Notes: a model not told the origin generated them from the sequence alone. A stretch of 56,943 nt of DNA from Terrimesophilobacter sp036833635 (GCA_036833635.1 DAITPJ010000004.1:1-56943), one strand, 5' to 3'; shown: positions 16,704 to 25,179, numbered from the stretch's first letter. A program made the numbers and translations.

Positions 16704-17879
16704 ATGAGTCAGCGCGAAGTCGTCATCCTTGCAGGGGCCAGGACACCGCTCGGCAAACTCAACGGAGCCGTCTCCACCCTCACCGCGGTCGAGCTCGGAG
16801 CCACCGCGCTGCGCGCAGCCATCGAGCGATCGGGAGTCGACGTCGGCGACATCGATGCCGTGATCTTCGGCCAGGTGCTCCAGGCCGGATCGGGCCAGGG
16901 ACCTGCGCGGCAGACATCCATCGCGGCCGGGATCGGCTGGGACGTCCCGGCGACCACGATCAACAAGCTTTGCCTCTCCGGCCTCACCGCCGTGATCGAC
17001 GGCGCCCGCCTCATCCGCACGGGAGAGGCAGAGGTCGTCGCTGTCGGCGGCCAGGAGTCGATGAGCAACGCACCGCACCTCCTCATGGGATCGCGCAAGG
17101 GCTGGCAGTACGGCTCGGTCGAGGTGCTCGACCACATGGCCGTCGACGGGCTCACGGATGCCTTCGACCATGACTCCATGGGGCTCTCGACCGAGCGCCA
17201 CAACACGCCGCTCGGCATCTCCCGGGGCGACCAGGACAAGGTCGCAGCGGGTTCCCACCAGCGCGCTGCCGCCGCCGCTGACCTGCTCTCCGAGGAGATC
17301 GTGCCCGTCACGATCCACGGCCGCAAGGGCGACACGGTCGTGAGCGCGGACGAGGGCGTTCGGCCGGAGACCACGGAGGAGTCGCTCGCGGGCCTGCGGC
17401 CGGCCTTCTCCAAGGAGGGCAACATCACCGCAGGCAACTCCTCGCAGATCAGCGACGGCGCGGCGGCCATGATCATCGCGAGCCGCGACTACGCCGAGAA
17501 GCACGGTCTCGAGTGGCTCGCCGTGATCGGGGAACCCGGCCAGGTCGCCGGCCCCGACAACTCACTGCACTCCCAGCCCGCCCACGCGATCGCCCAGGCT
17601 CTCGAGCGCGGCGGTTGGGAGACGAGCGACCTCGACTTCGTCGAGATGAACGAGGCCTTCGCCGCCGTCTCACTCCACTCGGCGCGCGCGCTCGGCGTGA
17701 GCCTCGACATCGTCAACATCCACGGCGGCGCGATCGCCCTCGGCCACCCGATCGGGGCATCCGGTGCACGTCTCGCGCTGCATGCCGCCTATGAGCTCAA
17801 GCGGCGCGGCTCCGGGCGTGCGGCGGTGTCGCTCTGCGGCGGAGGCGGGCAGGGCGAGGCGCTGCTGCTGAGTAGGTAA
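16704..17879 (+). CDS. Acetyl-CoA C-acetyltransferase (thiolase)
   Basis: A 391-residue thiolase. The acyl-accepting Cys90 is in NKLCLSGLTAV, and the second half carries EMNEAFAAV, the His motif GHPIGASGAR (about 348) and the second Cys in CGGGGQGEA (about 378). It would cleave acetoacetyl-CoA to two acetyl-CoA, the last step after 3-hydroxybutyrate dehydrogenase and the CoA-transferase. It is transcribed alone and divergently from the importer/catabolic operon across a shared operator. The nearby paa pathway also needs a thiolase (PaaJ), so a dual role is possible. Confidence 0.93.
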   Translation: MSQREVVILAGARTPLGKLNGAVSTLTAVELGATALRAAIERSGVDVGDIDAVIFGQVLQAGSGQGPARQTSIAAGIGWDVPATTINKLCLSGLTAVIDGARLIRTGEAEVVAVGGQESMSNAPHLLMGSRKGWQYGSVEVLDHMAVDGLTDAFDHDSMGLSTERHNTPLGISRGDQDKVAAGSHQRAAAAADLLSEEIVPVTIHGRKGDTVVSADEGVRPETTEESLAGLRPAFSKEGNITAGNSSQISDGAAAMIIASRDYAEKHGLEWLAVIGEPGQVAGPDNSLHSQPAHAIAQALERGGWETSDLDFVEMNEAFAAVSLHSARALGVSLDIVNIHGGAIALGHPIGASGARLALHAAYELKRRGSGRAAVSLCGGGGQGEALLLSR

Positions 17880-17882
17880 CCA

Positions 17883-17958
17883 GCGTTTGGGCATGATCTT
17901 GAGGTCGCGGGTGTGGCGGGCCTCTATGGGCGGCGATCTCAAGATCATGCCCAAACGC
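17883..17958. repeat. 76-base element with 21-base perfect inverted ends
   Basis: Arms at 17883-17903 and 17938-17958 are exact reverse complements; each contains TTTGGGCATGATCTTGAG. The 34-base loop is G-rich. It fills almost the whole gap between the convergent thiolase and site-2 protease genes, so it would form a strong hairpin in either transcript. The length and perfection of the arms exceed a normal terminator and suggest a REP-like or MITE-like dispersed element. Confidence 0.75.
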
Positions 17959-17965
17959 CACCGAT

Positions 17966-19294
17966 CTAGAAGAGCGTGATGGGCTTCACGATGTCGGCGT
18001 AGATGAGCAGCAGGCTCATGCCGCCCAGCAGGATCACGACCGCGAACGTCAGCGGGATGACCTTCGCCGTGTCGACGGGGCCGGGGTCGCGCCGCTTGAA
18101 CAGCTTCGCGAAGAACCGGCGGATCCCCTCCCACAGGGCGCCGGCGATGTGCCCGCCGTCGAGCGGCATGAGCGGCACGAGGTTGAAGACGAGCAACGCG
18201 ATGTTGACCGAGCCGACGAGTCCGATGAGTGAGGCCGCGCGTTCGGCGATCGGGATCGTGTTGATGCTCGTGATCTCGCCCGCGATGCGGCCGACGCCCA
18301 CGACGCTCATGGGCCCGTTCGGGTCGCGCGGGCCCGGGCCGAACGCCGCAGCCGCGACATCCACGAGGCGCTGCGGCAAGTGCAGGATGACGTTCGTGAC
18401 GCCCGCTATCTGGTCGCCGACCGCGGGGAGCACTGCCGTCACGGGCTGCGGAACCACCTCGGTGGCCGCGGTGATCCCGAGCATGCCGACCTTCTGAGTA
18501 ATGGGGTCGCCCTGGGCGTCGCGGGCGATCTGCCCCTTGGCATCCGGAACGTACTTCTCGGTGAGCACAGGGGTCACCTCGAGGGCGACCCGCTCACCAT
18601 CGCGTTCGACCACGAGGGCCAGTGGCGTGCCCGGTGAATCCTGGATCGCCTCGGTCGCCGCCATCCAGCTTGTGACCGGCGTGCCATCGATGCTCACGAG
18701 CCGGTCCCCCGGCAGGATGCCCCCGGCGGCGCCCGGTGCCTCAGGATCGTCCGGCCCGCACGTCGTCTCGGTGCTCGTCGCCGGGTGCAGGCACTCGCTC
18801 ACGCTCCCGATCGTCGTGCTGACCTGCTGAACGCCGAACCCGCACAGTACGACGGCGAAGAGCACGACGGCGATCACGAGGTTCATGAACGGCCCGCCGG
18901 CCATGATGATGATGCGCTTCCAGATGGGGAGGTTGTAGAAGGTGCGGTGCTCCTCGCCCTCCGGTACGGTGTCGGCGCTCACGGTGCGCGCATCCTGCAC
19001 CATGGTCTGGAAGAACCCGGTGCTCGCGGTGCGCGCCTTTCCGCCCGGCTTGACCGGCGGGAACATTCCGGCCATCGAGATGTAGCCCCCGAGAGGGATC
19101 GCCTTGAGGCCGTACTCGGTCTCACCGCGGCGCCGGGACCACAGCGTCCGCCCGAACCCGATCATGTACTGGCCGACGCGCACGCCGAAGAGCTTCGCCG
19201 GGACGAGGTGGCCGAGCTCGTGAAGTGCGATCGAGACCGCGAGACCCACGGTGACGATGAGGATGCCCAGGGCGTACAGGGCCACGGTTTCCAT
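17966..19294 (-). CDS. Site-2 intramembrane zinc metalloprotease, RseP/Rip1 type
   Basis: A 442-residue membrane protease that cleaves anti-sigma factors or other single-pass proteins within the membrane. The zinc motif HELGH is at 25-29 in the first hydrophobic segment. The GLKAIPLGGYISMAGMF block and the distal LVPLMPLDGGH motif complete the active site. A PDZ-like domain lies between (about 175-265). In many actinobacteria this gene sits between dxr and ispG; neither is next to it here. A TAATCT -10 box lies 6 bases before the ATG, so the mRNA is probably leaderless. Confidence 0.93.
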   Translation of the reverse strand: METVALYALGILIVTVGLAVSIALHELGHLVPAKLFGVRVGQYMIGFGRTLWSRRRGETEYGLKAIPLGGYISMAGMFPPVKPGGKARTASTGFFQTMVQDARTVSADTVPEGEEHRTFYNLPIWKRIIIMAGGPFMNLVIAVVLFAVVLCGFGVQQVSTTIGSVSECLHPATSTETTCGPDDPEAPGAAGGILPGDRLVSIDGTPVTSWMAATEAIQDSPGTPLALVVERDGERVALEVTPVLTEKYVPDAKGQIARDAQGDPITQKVGMLGITAATEVVPQPVTAVLPAVGDQIAGVTNVILHLPQRLVDVAAAAFGPGPRDPNGPMSVVGVGRIAGEITSINTIPIAERAASLIGLVGSVNIALLVFNLVPLMPLDGGHIAGALWEGIRRFFAKLFKRRDPGPVDTAKVIPLTFAVVILLGGMSLLLIYADIVKPITLF

Positions 19295-19300
19295 GATGTG

Positions 19301-19306
19301 AGATTA
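19301..19306 (-). promoter_or_regulatory. -10 box of the site-2 protease gene (leaderless)
   Basis: TAATCT read on the minus strand, with 6 bases to the ATG at 19294. No ribosome site lies between, so transcription probably begins at the start codon. Confidence 0.5.
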
Positions 19307-19325
19307 CCCGTCGCTGGCTGGTGGC

Positions 19326-20327
19326 TTAGCTTGCGAAGCCCAGGATGTCGACGACGAAGACGAGGACATCCGTGCCGGAAATCTTGGGAGGTTTGCCGTT
19401 CGGCCCGTACCCGTCCGCGGGCGGGATGACAACGACCACTTGCGAGCCCACGGTCTGACCGACAATGGCCGCTGAGAATCCCTTGATGACCTGGGTCGTC
19501 GAGAAGGTCGCGGGTCCGCCCCTGGTCCAGCTTGAGTCAAATACCTCGCCGGTCGTCCAATTGACACCCGTGTAGTGCACCACGACGGTGGCGCCGTCTG
19601 GCACCGTGTCGCCATTGCCCTTGATGAGGGTCTCGAGCTTCAACTCCGTGGGCGGAGCCGTATCCGGGATCGTGATGGTCGGAGTGCCGTCCGCAGCAAG
19701 CGTCACGGTCGGAAAGCCCTCCAGAGGTGCAACTGGCGTGCCGTCCGCCTTGTCACGATGCGGGATCGGGGTCGGGGTGGGAGTCGGCGACTCCGTGGGC
19801 GCAGGCTCGACCTTCGTGATGTCGAATACGAAGACCGCACTATCAGTCGGACCGACGAGGTAGTCACCATTCTGATTCTTGATCCCATCGGGTCCAAACA
19901 ACTCCGACGGCGGCACGACAGCCACAAGACGTTCGCCTTCTACCGAGCAATTGAGCGCCTTATAGAGTCCGTCGTGAGGTCGGCTACTATCCAGCAAGAA
20001 CTTACCGGGCTGACCCGTGGAGGCTGTCGATTCAATGAGGGCGCCCGTTGCCCCGTTATAGATCGAGTACTCCGCGACAACGACCTCTCCGTCCTCAGCG
20101 GTCTCGCCATCGCCCTTGGTCACGACGCTGCGCTCGGTGACCTTCGCGTCGAGCGGCGCGGGGATCGTGACGGTCGGCTCGGCGCCGACCTCACCCGTCA
20201 CGACGACCTTCGAGGAGGCCGAGCCCGAGGGCGTCACGGCGCAGGCGGATGTCGCCGGCGTGCTGCACGCGACGAGCGAGAGTGCGACCATGCCGCCGAT
20301 CGCAAGGGTCGAGATGATTTTCGGCAC
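19326..20327 (-). CDS. FKBP-type peptidyl-prolyl isomerase lipoprotein with two FKBP domains
   Basis: A 333-residue exported foldase. The N-terminal signal ends in a lipobox SLVACST (Cys21). Two FKBP-like domains follow, at about 60-175 and 235-333, separated by a Pro/Thr-rich linker (TESPTPTPTPIP). The C-terminal domain keeps TVVVHYTGVNWTTGEVFDSS and IPPADGYG and looks active. The first is more diverged (VVAEYSIYNGATGALIEST). It begins with GTG and has no strong ribosome site. It is upstream of the site-2 protease gene on the same strand, but that gene has its own promoter. Confidence 0.9.
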   Translation of the reverse strand: MPKIISTLAIGGMVALSLVACSTPATSACAVTPSGSASSKVVVTGEVGAEPTVTIPAPLDAKVTERSVVTKGDGETAEDGEVVVAEYSIYNGATGALIESTASTGQPGKFLLDSSRPHDGLYKALNCSVEGERLVAVVPPSELFGPDGIKNQNGDYLVGPTDSAVFVFDITKVEPAPTESPTPTPTPIPHRDKADGTPVAPLEGFPTVTLAADGTPTITIPDTAPPTELKLETLIKGNGDTVPDGATVVVHYTGVNWTTGEVFDSSWTRGGPATFSTTQVIKGFSAAIVGQTVGSQVVVVIPPADGYGPNGKPPKISGTDVLVFVVDILGFAS

Positions 20328-20380
20328 AGGTCAGCTTTCGTTCAGGGCAGAGGGGTTTCGGGGTACGTGGTCCGGCGACC

Positions 20381-20386
20381 ACCCTA
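20381..20386 (-). promoter_or_regulatory. -10 box of the FKBP gene
   Basis: TAGGGT on the minus strand, about 54 bases before the GTG start. It falls in the 64-base gap after the OsmC-family gene. Confidence 0.4.
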
Positions 20387-20391
20387 ACCGG

Positions 20392-20892
20392 TCAGGCTAT
20401 GACGTTGCTGAGTCCACCAGCCGTGTCCACGAGGATGCTCGGCTCGTGCAGCACGGGGAAATTCACCGAGTTCGCGATGAAGCATTTCTGGCTCGCCTCG
20501 CGGTGCGCGGTGCGCGCCGCCTCGACCATGTCGGCAGAGGCGACCGTCACGACAGGGTGGAGCGTGACGGAGACGAAGCGGCCACCGCCATCCGGGGTCT
20601 GCTCCATGGTCCCCTCCGCCGAGTCGGTGTATGCGGTGACGACGACGCCGCGCAGCACGGCGACGTGAAGGTAGCTGAGGAGGTGGCACTGGCTGAGTGC
20701 GGCCACGAGCATGTCCTCAGGGTTCCAGCGGTCCGCGTTCCCGTGGAAAGTGCGGTCGGAGGAACCCTCGATCGGATGCTTGCCCACCGCCGTGAGCAGC
20801 ACTTCCCGGCCGTAGTCCCGGTAGCCGCTCGTGCCCGTCCCGCGGTTGCCGAGCCATTCGATCGTCGTCGTGTAGTGATGCGCCGTTCCCAC
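20392..20892 (-). CDS. OsmC/Ohr-family protein
   Basis: A 166-residue OsmC-fold protein, probably a thiol peroxidase for organic hydroperoxides. The two redox cysteines are Cys69 (ALSQCHLLSYL) and Cys137 (SQKCFIANS), and Glu59 (NPEDML) is in place. A GTG three codons upstream (20901) is possible, but the GTG at 20892 lies 7 bases after a TAGCGT -10 box (20905-20900), which suits a leaderless start. It is divergent from gabT. The substrate is not known. Confidence 0.87.
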   Translation of the reverse strand: MGTAHHYTTTIEWLGNRGTGTSGYRDYGREVLLTAVGKHPIEGSSDRTFHGNADRWNPEDMLVAALSQCHLLSYLHVAVLRGVVVTAYTDSAEGTMEQTPDGGGRFVSVTLHPVVTVASADMVEAARTAHREASQKCFIANSVNFPVLHEPSILVDTAGGLSNVIA

Positions 20893-20899
20893 GCTGTGC

Positions 20900-20905
20900 A
20901 CGCTA
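20900..20905 (-). promoter_or_regulatory. -10 box of the OsmC-family gene (leaderless)
   Basis: TAGCGT on the minus strand, followed after 7 bases by the GTG at 20892. It lies back to back with the gabT -10 box, 10 bases away. Confidence 0.45.
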
Positions 20906-20915
20906 CCACCGGCGA

Positions 20916-20921
20916 TAGACT
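20916..20921 (+). promoter_or_regulatory. -10 box of gabT
   Basis: TAGACT, a good TANNNT match, with 9 bases to the ATG at 20931 and no ribosome site between. The transcript is leaderless or nearly so. Confidence 0.55.
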
Positions 20922-20930
20922 CGACTCACT

Positions 20931-22307
20931 ATGACTGACACGCTCGCACCCGCCGTAACCTCGAACTCCGTCGCCCAGGGCGGTGTCCCCCAGCAGCGCC
21001 GCATCGTGACCGCGATCCCCGGTCCGAAGTCCACGGCCCTCCACGAACGGCGCAATGCCGTCGTCGCGAGCGGCGCCGCCTCCGGCTTCCCGATCTACAT
21101 CGACCACGCGCACGGCGCCGTGCTCGTCGACGTCGACGGCAACCAGTTCATCGACCTCGGCTCCGGCATCGGCGTCACGACCATCGGGCACACGCACGAC
21201 GGCGTCGTCGCCGCCGCGAGCCGCCAGCTCGGCGAACTGACGCACGGCCTCTTCACGATCACCCCCTACGAGGGCTACGTGCGCGTCGCCGAGCTTCTCG
21301 CGCAGCACACGCCAGGCGACTTCGCGAAGAAGACCGTGCTCGTGAACTCGGGCGCGGAGGCCGTCGAGAACGGCGTCAAGATCGCCCGCAAGTACACCGG
21401 TCGCAAGGCGGTCGCGGTGCTCGACCACGCCTTCCACGGCCGCACGAACCTCACGATGGCCATGAACTACAAGTCGATGCCTTACGGCCTCGGGTTCGGC
21501 CCCTTCGCAGGCGATATCCACCACGCACCGAGCTCCTACCCCTACCACGACGGGTTGAGCGGGCCCGAGGCGGCCGCGCGCACGATCGCGTTCCTCGAGA
21601 AGACGGCCGGGGCATCCGATCTCGCCTGCCTCGTCGTCGAGCCCATCCAGGGCGAGGGCGGATTCATGGTGCCCGCAGAGGGCTACCTTCCCGCACTGCA
21701 GAAGTGGTGCACCGAGAACGGGATCGTCTTCATCGCCGACGAGATCCAGGCCGGCATGGCACGCACGGGCAAGTACTTCTCGAGTGAGCACCTCGGTCTC
21801 GTCCCCGACCTCGTGCTTTCGGCCAAGGGCATCGCAGGCGGCCTCCCGCTCGCCGCTGTCACTGGGCGCGCCGAGATCATGGACGCCTCGCACCCGGGCG
21901 GGCTCGGCGGAACCTTCGGCGGCAACCCCGTCTCGACGGCGGCCGCGATCGCGGTGTTCGAGTCGATCGAGACCGACGACCTTCTCGCCGAGGCCGTGCG
22001 CATCGAGGGCACGCTGCGGCCGGAACTGCTCCGTCTCCAGTCGAAGTACGACATCATCGGCGACGTCCGCGGCATCGGCGCCATGCTCGCGATGGAGTTC
22101 GTGCAGCCGGGCACCGGCGCCACGACCAAGGAGGCCAACGCCGCCGCCGTCAGCGCGATCTCGACGTACGCCTTCGAGCACGGCGTGATCCTCCTCACCG
22201 CCGGAACGTACGGCAACGTCATCCGGTTCCTGCCGAGCCTCGCGATCAGCGACGAACTGCTTCTGGATGCCGTGAGCGTGATCGAGGACGCGCTCGCCTC
22301 GCTGTGA
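20931..22307 (+). CDS. gabT: 4-aminobutyrate aminotransferase
   Basis: A 458-residue class III PLP transaminase converting GABA and 2-oxoglutarate to succinic semialdehyde and glutamate. The cofactor residues are Asp270 (IADEIQAG) and Lys299 (LSAKGIAGGLP), and NSGAEAVENGVKIAR is the phosphate-binding segment. Length and N-terminal extension match actinobacterial GabT. The downstream asparaginase gene overlaps it by GTGA. No succinic semialdehyde dehydrogenase is adjacent. Polyamine breakdown to GABA would connect it with the pot and oxidase genes in this window. Confidence 0.92.
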   Translation: MTDTLAPAVTSNSVAQGGVPQQRRIVTAIPGPKSTALHERRNAVVASGAASGFPIYIDHAHGAVLVDVDGNQFIDLGSGIGVTTIGHTHDGVVAAASRQLGELTHGLFTITPYEGYVRVAELLAQHTPGDFAKKTVLVNSGAEAVENGVKIARKYTGRKAVAVLDHAFHGRTNLTMAMNYKSMPYGLGFGPFAGDIHHAPSSYPYHDGLSGPEAAARTIAFLEKTAGASDLACLVVEPIQGEGGFMVPAEGYLPALQKWCTENGIVFIADEIQAGMARTGKYFSSEHLGLVPDLVLSAKGIAGGLPLAAVTGRAEIMDASHPGGLGGTFGGNPVSTAAAIAVFESIETDDLLAEAVRIEGTLRPELLRLQSKYDIIGDVRGIGAMLAMEFVQPGTGATTKEANAAAVSAISTYAFEHGVILLTAGTYGNVIRFLPSLAISDELLLDAVSVIEDALASL

Positions 22308-23311
22308 GCAACGGCCCAGTGACGCACGCCCTCACCGCTGACGGCTCCATCGAACTCGCCGTCGTCGAGCGCAGCGGCCTCGTCGAATCGCGTCACCACG
22401 GGGCTGCCGTCATCGTGTCGTCGGATGGCGCGGTCGCGCGCTCGCTGGGCGATATCGACGCGCTCGTCTACCCGCGCTCGTCGCTCAAGCCGTTCCAGGC
22501 GATCGCCGTCCTGCGCTCGGGCGTCGCCCTCGACGGCGCCCAGCTCGTTCTCGCCTCGGCGAGTCACGCCGGAACTCCCAGGCACGTCGCGGTCGTGACG
22601 GAGCTTCTGGAGCGTGCCGGGCTCACCGAGGACGCGCTCCAGTGCCCTCTCGACTGGCCGGGCGATGTCGAGGCGGCCGCCATCGCGCGCACGAGCGGCG
22701 AGAAGCGCCGCGTCACCATGAACTGCTCCGGCAAGCACGCGTCGTTCCTGCTCGCGTGCGTGGAGAACGGCTGGTCGACCGCGGACTACCTCGACCCCGC
22801 CCACCCTCTGCAGGTGCGCATCCGGGAGACCATCGAGGAGTTCACCGGTGAGCCGGTCGGCCATGTCGGCGTCGACGGATGCGGCGCACCGCTCTTCGCG
22901 GTGACCCTGCGCGGGCTCGCCACGGCCTTCTCGCGGCTCGCGAGGGGGGTGAACGCGACCGGGCCGGATGCGGACGCGGCGCTGCTGACCGAGGCCATCC
23001 GCTCGAACGCCTGGGCGATCCAGGGCAGCGGGCTCGCGAACACCGTCGTGATCGAGCAGCTGGGGCTCGTCGCCAAGGGCGGGGCAGAAGGCGTCATGGC
23101 CATGGCGTCGGTCGACGGAACGGCCGTGGCCCTCAAATCACTCGACGGCAGCCACCGGGTGACGAGCCTCGTTGCGCTCGAGCTGCTCGCGCAGGCCGGG
23201 GCGATCCCCCGAGCCGATTCGGAGCGGGTCGCTGCTCTCGTCACCGAGAAGGTGCTCGGCGGCGGCACGCCGGTCGGAGCGATCCGGGTCGCGTTCCCTC
23301 TCTCGGATTGA
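22304..23311 (+). CDS. Asparaginase (thermolabile, bacterial type II-like family)
   Basis: A 335-residue protein of the asparaginase family unrelated to AnsA/AnsB; it resembles the rhizobial thermolabile enzyme. Recognisable blocks are ESRHHGAAVIV, YPRSSLKPFQAIA, ASASHAGTPRHV, NCSGKHASFLLAC and GVDGCGAPLFAVTLRGLA. It should release ammonia and aspartate from asparagine. It starts with a GTG overlapping the gabT stop, so the two are co-translated as a small nitrogen-salvage operon. It converges on the alpha-glucosidase gene. Confidence 0.87.
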   Translation: MSNGPVTHALTADGSIELAVVERSGLVESRHHGAAVIVSSDGAVARSLGDIDALVYPRSSLKPFQAIAVLRSGVALDGAQLVLASASHAGTPRHVAVVTELLERAGLTEDALQCPLDWPGDVEAAAIARTSGEKRRVTMNCSGKHASFLLACVENGWSTADYLDPAHPLQVRIRETIEEFTGEPVGHVGVDGCGAPLFAVTLRGLATAFSRLARGVNATGPDADAALLTEAIRSNAWAIQGSGLANTVVIEQLGLVAKGGAEGVMAMASVDGTAVALKSLDGSHRVTSLVALELLAQAGAIPRADSERVAALVTEKVLGGGTPVGAIRVAFPLSD

Positions 23312-23354
23312 GCTTGTCGAAATCGCTGTACTGGCTACCGGTCTTGACAGGCTC
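23310..23354. terminator. Weak hairpin between convergent asparaginase and alpha-glucosidase genes
   Basis: GAGCTTGTC and GACAGGCTC pair at 8 of 9 positions around a 27-base loop, directly after the asparaginase stop. There is no T-tract. It may act as a modest bidirectional terminator. Confidence 0.3.
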
Positions 23355-23368
23355 GAGCTGAGAAAGGT

Positions 23369-25042
23369 CTAGGAGAGAAGCCACACGGTCGTGTCGGCGG
23401 CAAGCGCATCTGCCACCGGCTCCGATGAGATCGCGACCATGCCCGCGGGAAGGTTCACGGCCGTCGACCCTGTGTTGGCGATGACCGTCACATTCCCGTT
23501 TCGGAATGCGACGACCTCCTCCGGAAAACCGGACAACCACTCCATGGCGCCGTTGCCAAGCCGGTGCTCTGCCCGCAGCGCGAGCGCAGCCTTGTACAGC
23601 TCGAGCGTCGAGCCGGGCACGCCGTCCTGCGCGTCGCGCGCGTACCCTGCCCAGTCGGTGGGCTGCGGAAGCCAGCTCTCCCCCGTCGTGTTGAAGCCGT
23701 AGGCCGGGGCGGACGCCTCCCACGGAATCGGCACGCGGCATCCGTCGCGCCCGTACCGCTCGTGGTGGGTGCGCTCCCAGGTGGGATCCTGCCGTGCAGA
23801 GTCGGGAAGGTCGATGACCTCGGGAAGGCCGAGCTCCTCGCCCTGGTAGAGGTAGGCGCTGCCAGGGAGCGCGAGCATGAGCAGCGTGGCCGCCCGCGCG
23901 CGGCGGAGGCCGAGCGCGCGGTCCGGCTTCTCCGGCGAGTCCGGGCCGATCCCCGACCCCTGCGGGTTCTCGCCTCTGAGTGCCAGGCGCGACGCGTGCC
24001 TCACGACGTCGTGATTCGAGAGCACCCAGGTGCTCGGCGCCCCGACGCCTCCGAACGCATCGAGCGAGGCGTCGATGACGTGCCGGATGGGCGCGGCCTT
24101 CCATGGAGTCTCGAGGTAGGCGAAGTTGAACGCCTGGTGCATCTCGTCTGGCCGGACCCACTCGGCAAGCTTCGCCGGAGGGTCGACCCAGGCCTCAGCG
24201 ACGAGCACCCGGTCTCCGGCGTACTCGTCGAGGATCGAGCGCCAGTCGCGGTAGATCTCGTGCACGCCGGGCTGGGCCCAGTACGGCGGTGTCGGCGGCA
24301 CTACCGCCTCGTGCCCGGCCAGAGGCTCGACGTCGTGGGCTCCTCCACCCATGCTGCCGGCCTCGGCGGGGGCGGTGTAGTCGGGGAGTCCGGCCTCCTT
24401 GATGAGCCCATGGGCGACATCCACCCGGAAACCGTCGACACCCCGGTCGAGCCAGAAGCGGAGGATGTAGCGGAAGCGCTCGCGCACCCACGGGTCCTGC
24501 CAGTCGAGATCCGGCTGGGATTCATCGAAGAGATGGAGGTACCACTGTCCTGGGGTGCCGTCCGGACGGAGGACCCTCGTCCAGGCCGGCCCACCGAAAA
24601 CGGACTCCCAGTTGTTCGGCGGGAGGTTCCCGCCGGGGCCACGACCATCGCGGAACAGGTACCTGGCCCTCTCCGGGCTCCCCTCGGGTGCCGCGAGCGC
24701 CTCCTGGAACCACACGTGGCGGTCGGAGCTGTGGTTCGGGACGAGGTCGACGATGAGCCGCAGGCCCAGCTCGTGGACCGCCGCGAGGAGCCGGTCGAAG
24801 TCGGCGAGGGTTCCGAAGCGGGGATCGACGTCGCAGTAGTCGGCGACGTCGTAACCCGCGTCGTTCTGCGGAGAGGTGTAGAACGGCGAGAGCCACACAG
24901 CATCGACACCGAGACCCCGCAGGGCGGGCAGTCGCCGCGCGATGCCGTCGAGATCGCCGAGACCGTCGCCGTCGGAGTCGGCGAACGACCTCGGATACAC
25001 CTGGTAAATGACCGCGGAGCGCCACCACTCGGAATCTGCCAT
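23369..25042 (-). CDS. Alpha-glucosidase / oligo-1,6-glucosidase (GH13)
   Basis: A 557-residue family 13 glycoside hydrolase releasing glucose from maltose-, isomaltose- or trehalulose-type oligosaccharides in the cytoplasm (no signal peptide). GH13 motifs are in order: DLVPNHSSD (about 99-107), GFRVDVA with nucleophile Asp208, VLVAEAW with the acid Glu, and LSNHDVVRH. The ATG at 25042 is preferred over a TTG two codons upstream; it follows a TAGGGT -10 box by 7 bases. A LacI-type operator overlaps the -35 zone. No sugar transporter or LacI gene is adjacent. Confidence 0.92.
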   Translation of the reverse strand: MADSEWWRSAVIYQVYPRSFADSDGDGLGDLDGIARRLPALRGLGVDAVWLSPFYTSPQNDAGYDVADYCDVDPRFGTLADFDRLLAAVHELGLRLIVDLVPNHSSDRHVWFQEALAAPEGSPERARYLFRDGRGPGGNLPPNNWESVFGGPAWTRVLRPDGTPGQWYLHLFDESQPDLDWQDPWVRERFRYILRFWLDRGVDGFRVDVAHGLIKEAGLPDYTAPAEAGSMGGGAHDVEPLAGHEAVVPPTPPYWAQPGVHEIYRDWRSILDEYAGDRVLVAEAWVDPPAKLAEWVRPDEMHQAFNFAYLETPWKAAPIRHVIDASLDAFGGVGAPSTWVLSNHDVVRHASRLALRGENPQGSGIGPDSPEKPDRALGLRRARAATLLMLALPGSAYLYQGEELGLPEVIDLPDSARQDPTWERTHHERYGRDGCRVPIPWEASAPAYGFNTTGESWLPQPTDWAGYARDAQDGVPGSTLELYKAALALRAEHRLGNGAMEWLSGFPEEVVAFRNGNVTVIANTGSTAVNLPAGMVAISSEPVADALAADTTVWLLS

Positions 25043-25049
25043 GCGCAAT

Positions 25050-25055
25050 ACCCTA
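25050..25055 (-). promoter_or_regulatory. -10 box of the alpha-glucosidase gene (leaderless)
   Basis: TAGGGT on the minus strand, 7 bases before the ATG at 25042. The operator at 25069-25082 begins 14 bases upstream of it. Confidence 0.55.
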
Positions 25056-25068
25056 TTGCACGGCGGGA

Positions 25069-25082
25069 TGGAAGCGCTTACA
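25069..25082. promoter_or_regulatory. LacI-family operator 1, alpha-glucosidase promoter
   Basis: TGGAAGCGCTTACA, palindromic at 12 of 14 positions around the GCGC centre and typical of GalR/LacI regulators. It overlaps the -35 zone of the alpha-glucosidase promoter, a position expected to block RNA polymerase. The regulator is encoded elsewhere. Confidence 0.7.
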
Positions 25083-25165
25083 AGCGGGCGGCTCTCGCGA
25101 CGCGGACGTGGCGGCTTTGGGGCGCAGAATCAATGGTTGCCACGTCATGAGCTCCGCGGCGAGTC

Positions 25166-25179
25166 TGTAAGCGCTTGCA
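25166..25179. promoter_or_regulatory. LacI-family operator 2, 97 bases upstream of operator 1
   Basis: TGTAAGCGCTTGCA, 12 of 14 palindromic, with the same core as operator 1. The 97-base centre-to-centre distance (about nine helical turns) would allow a tetramer to loop the promoter. It lies in the 215-base gap between the alpha-glucosidase and the third binding-protein gene. Confidence 0.65.
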
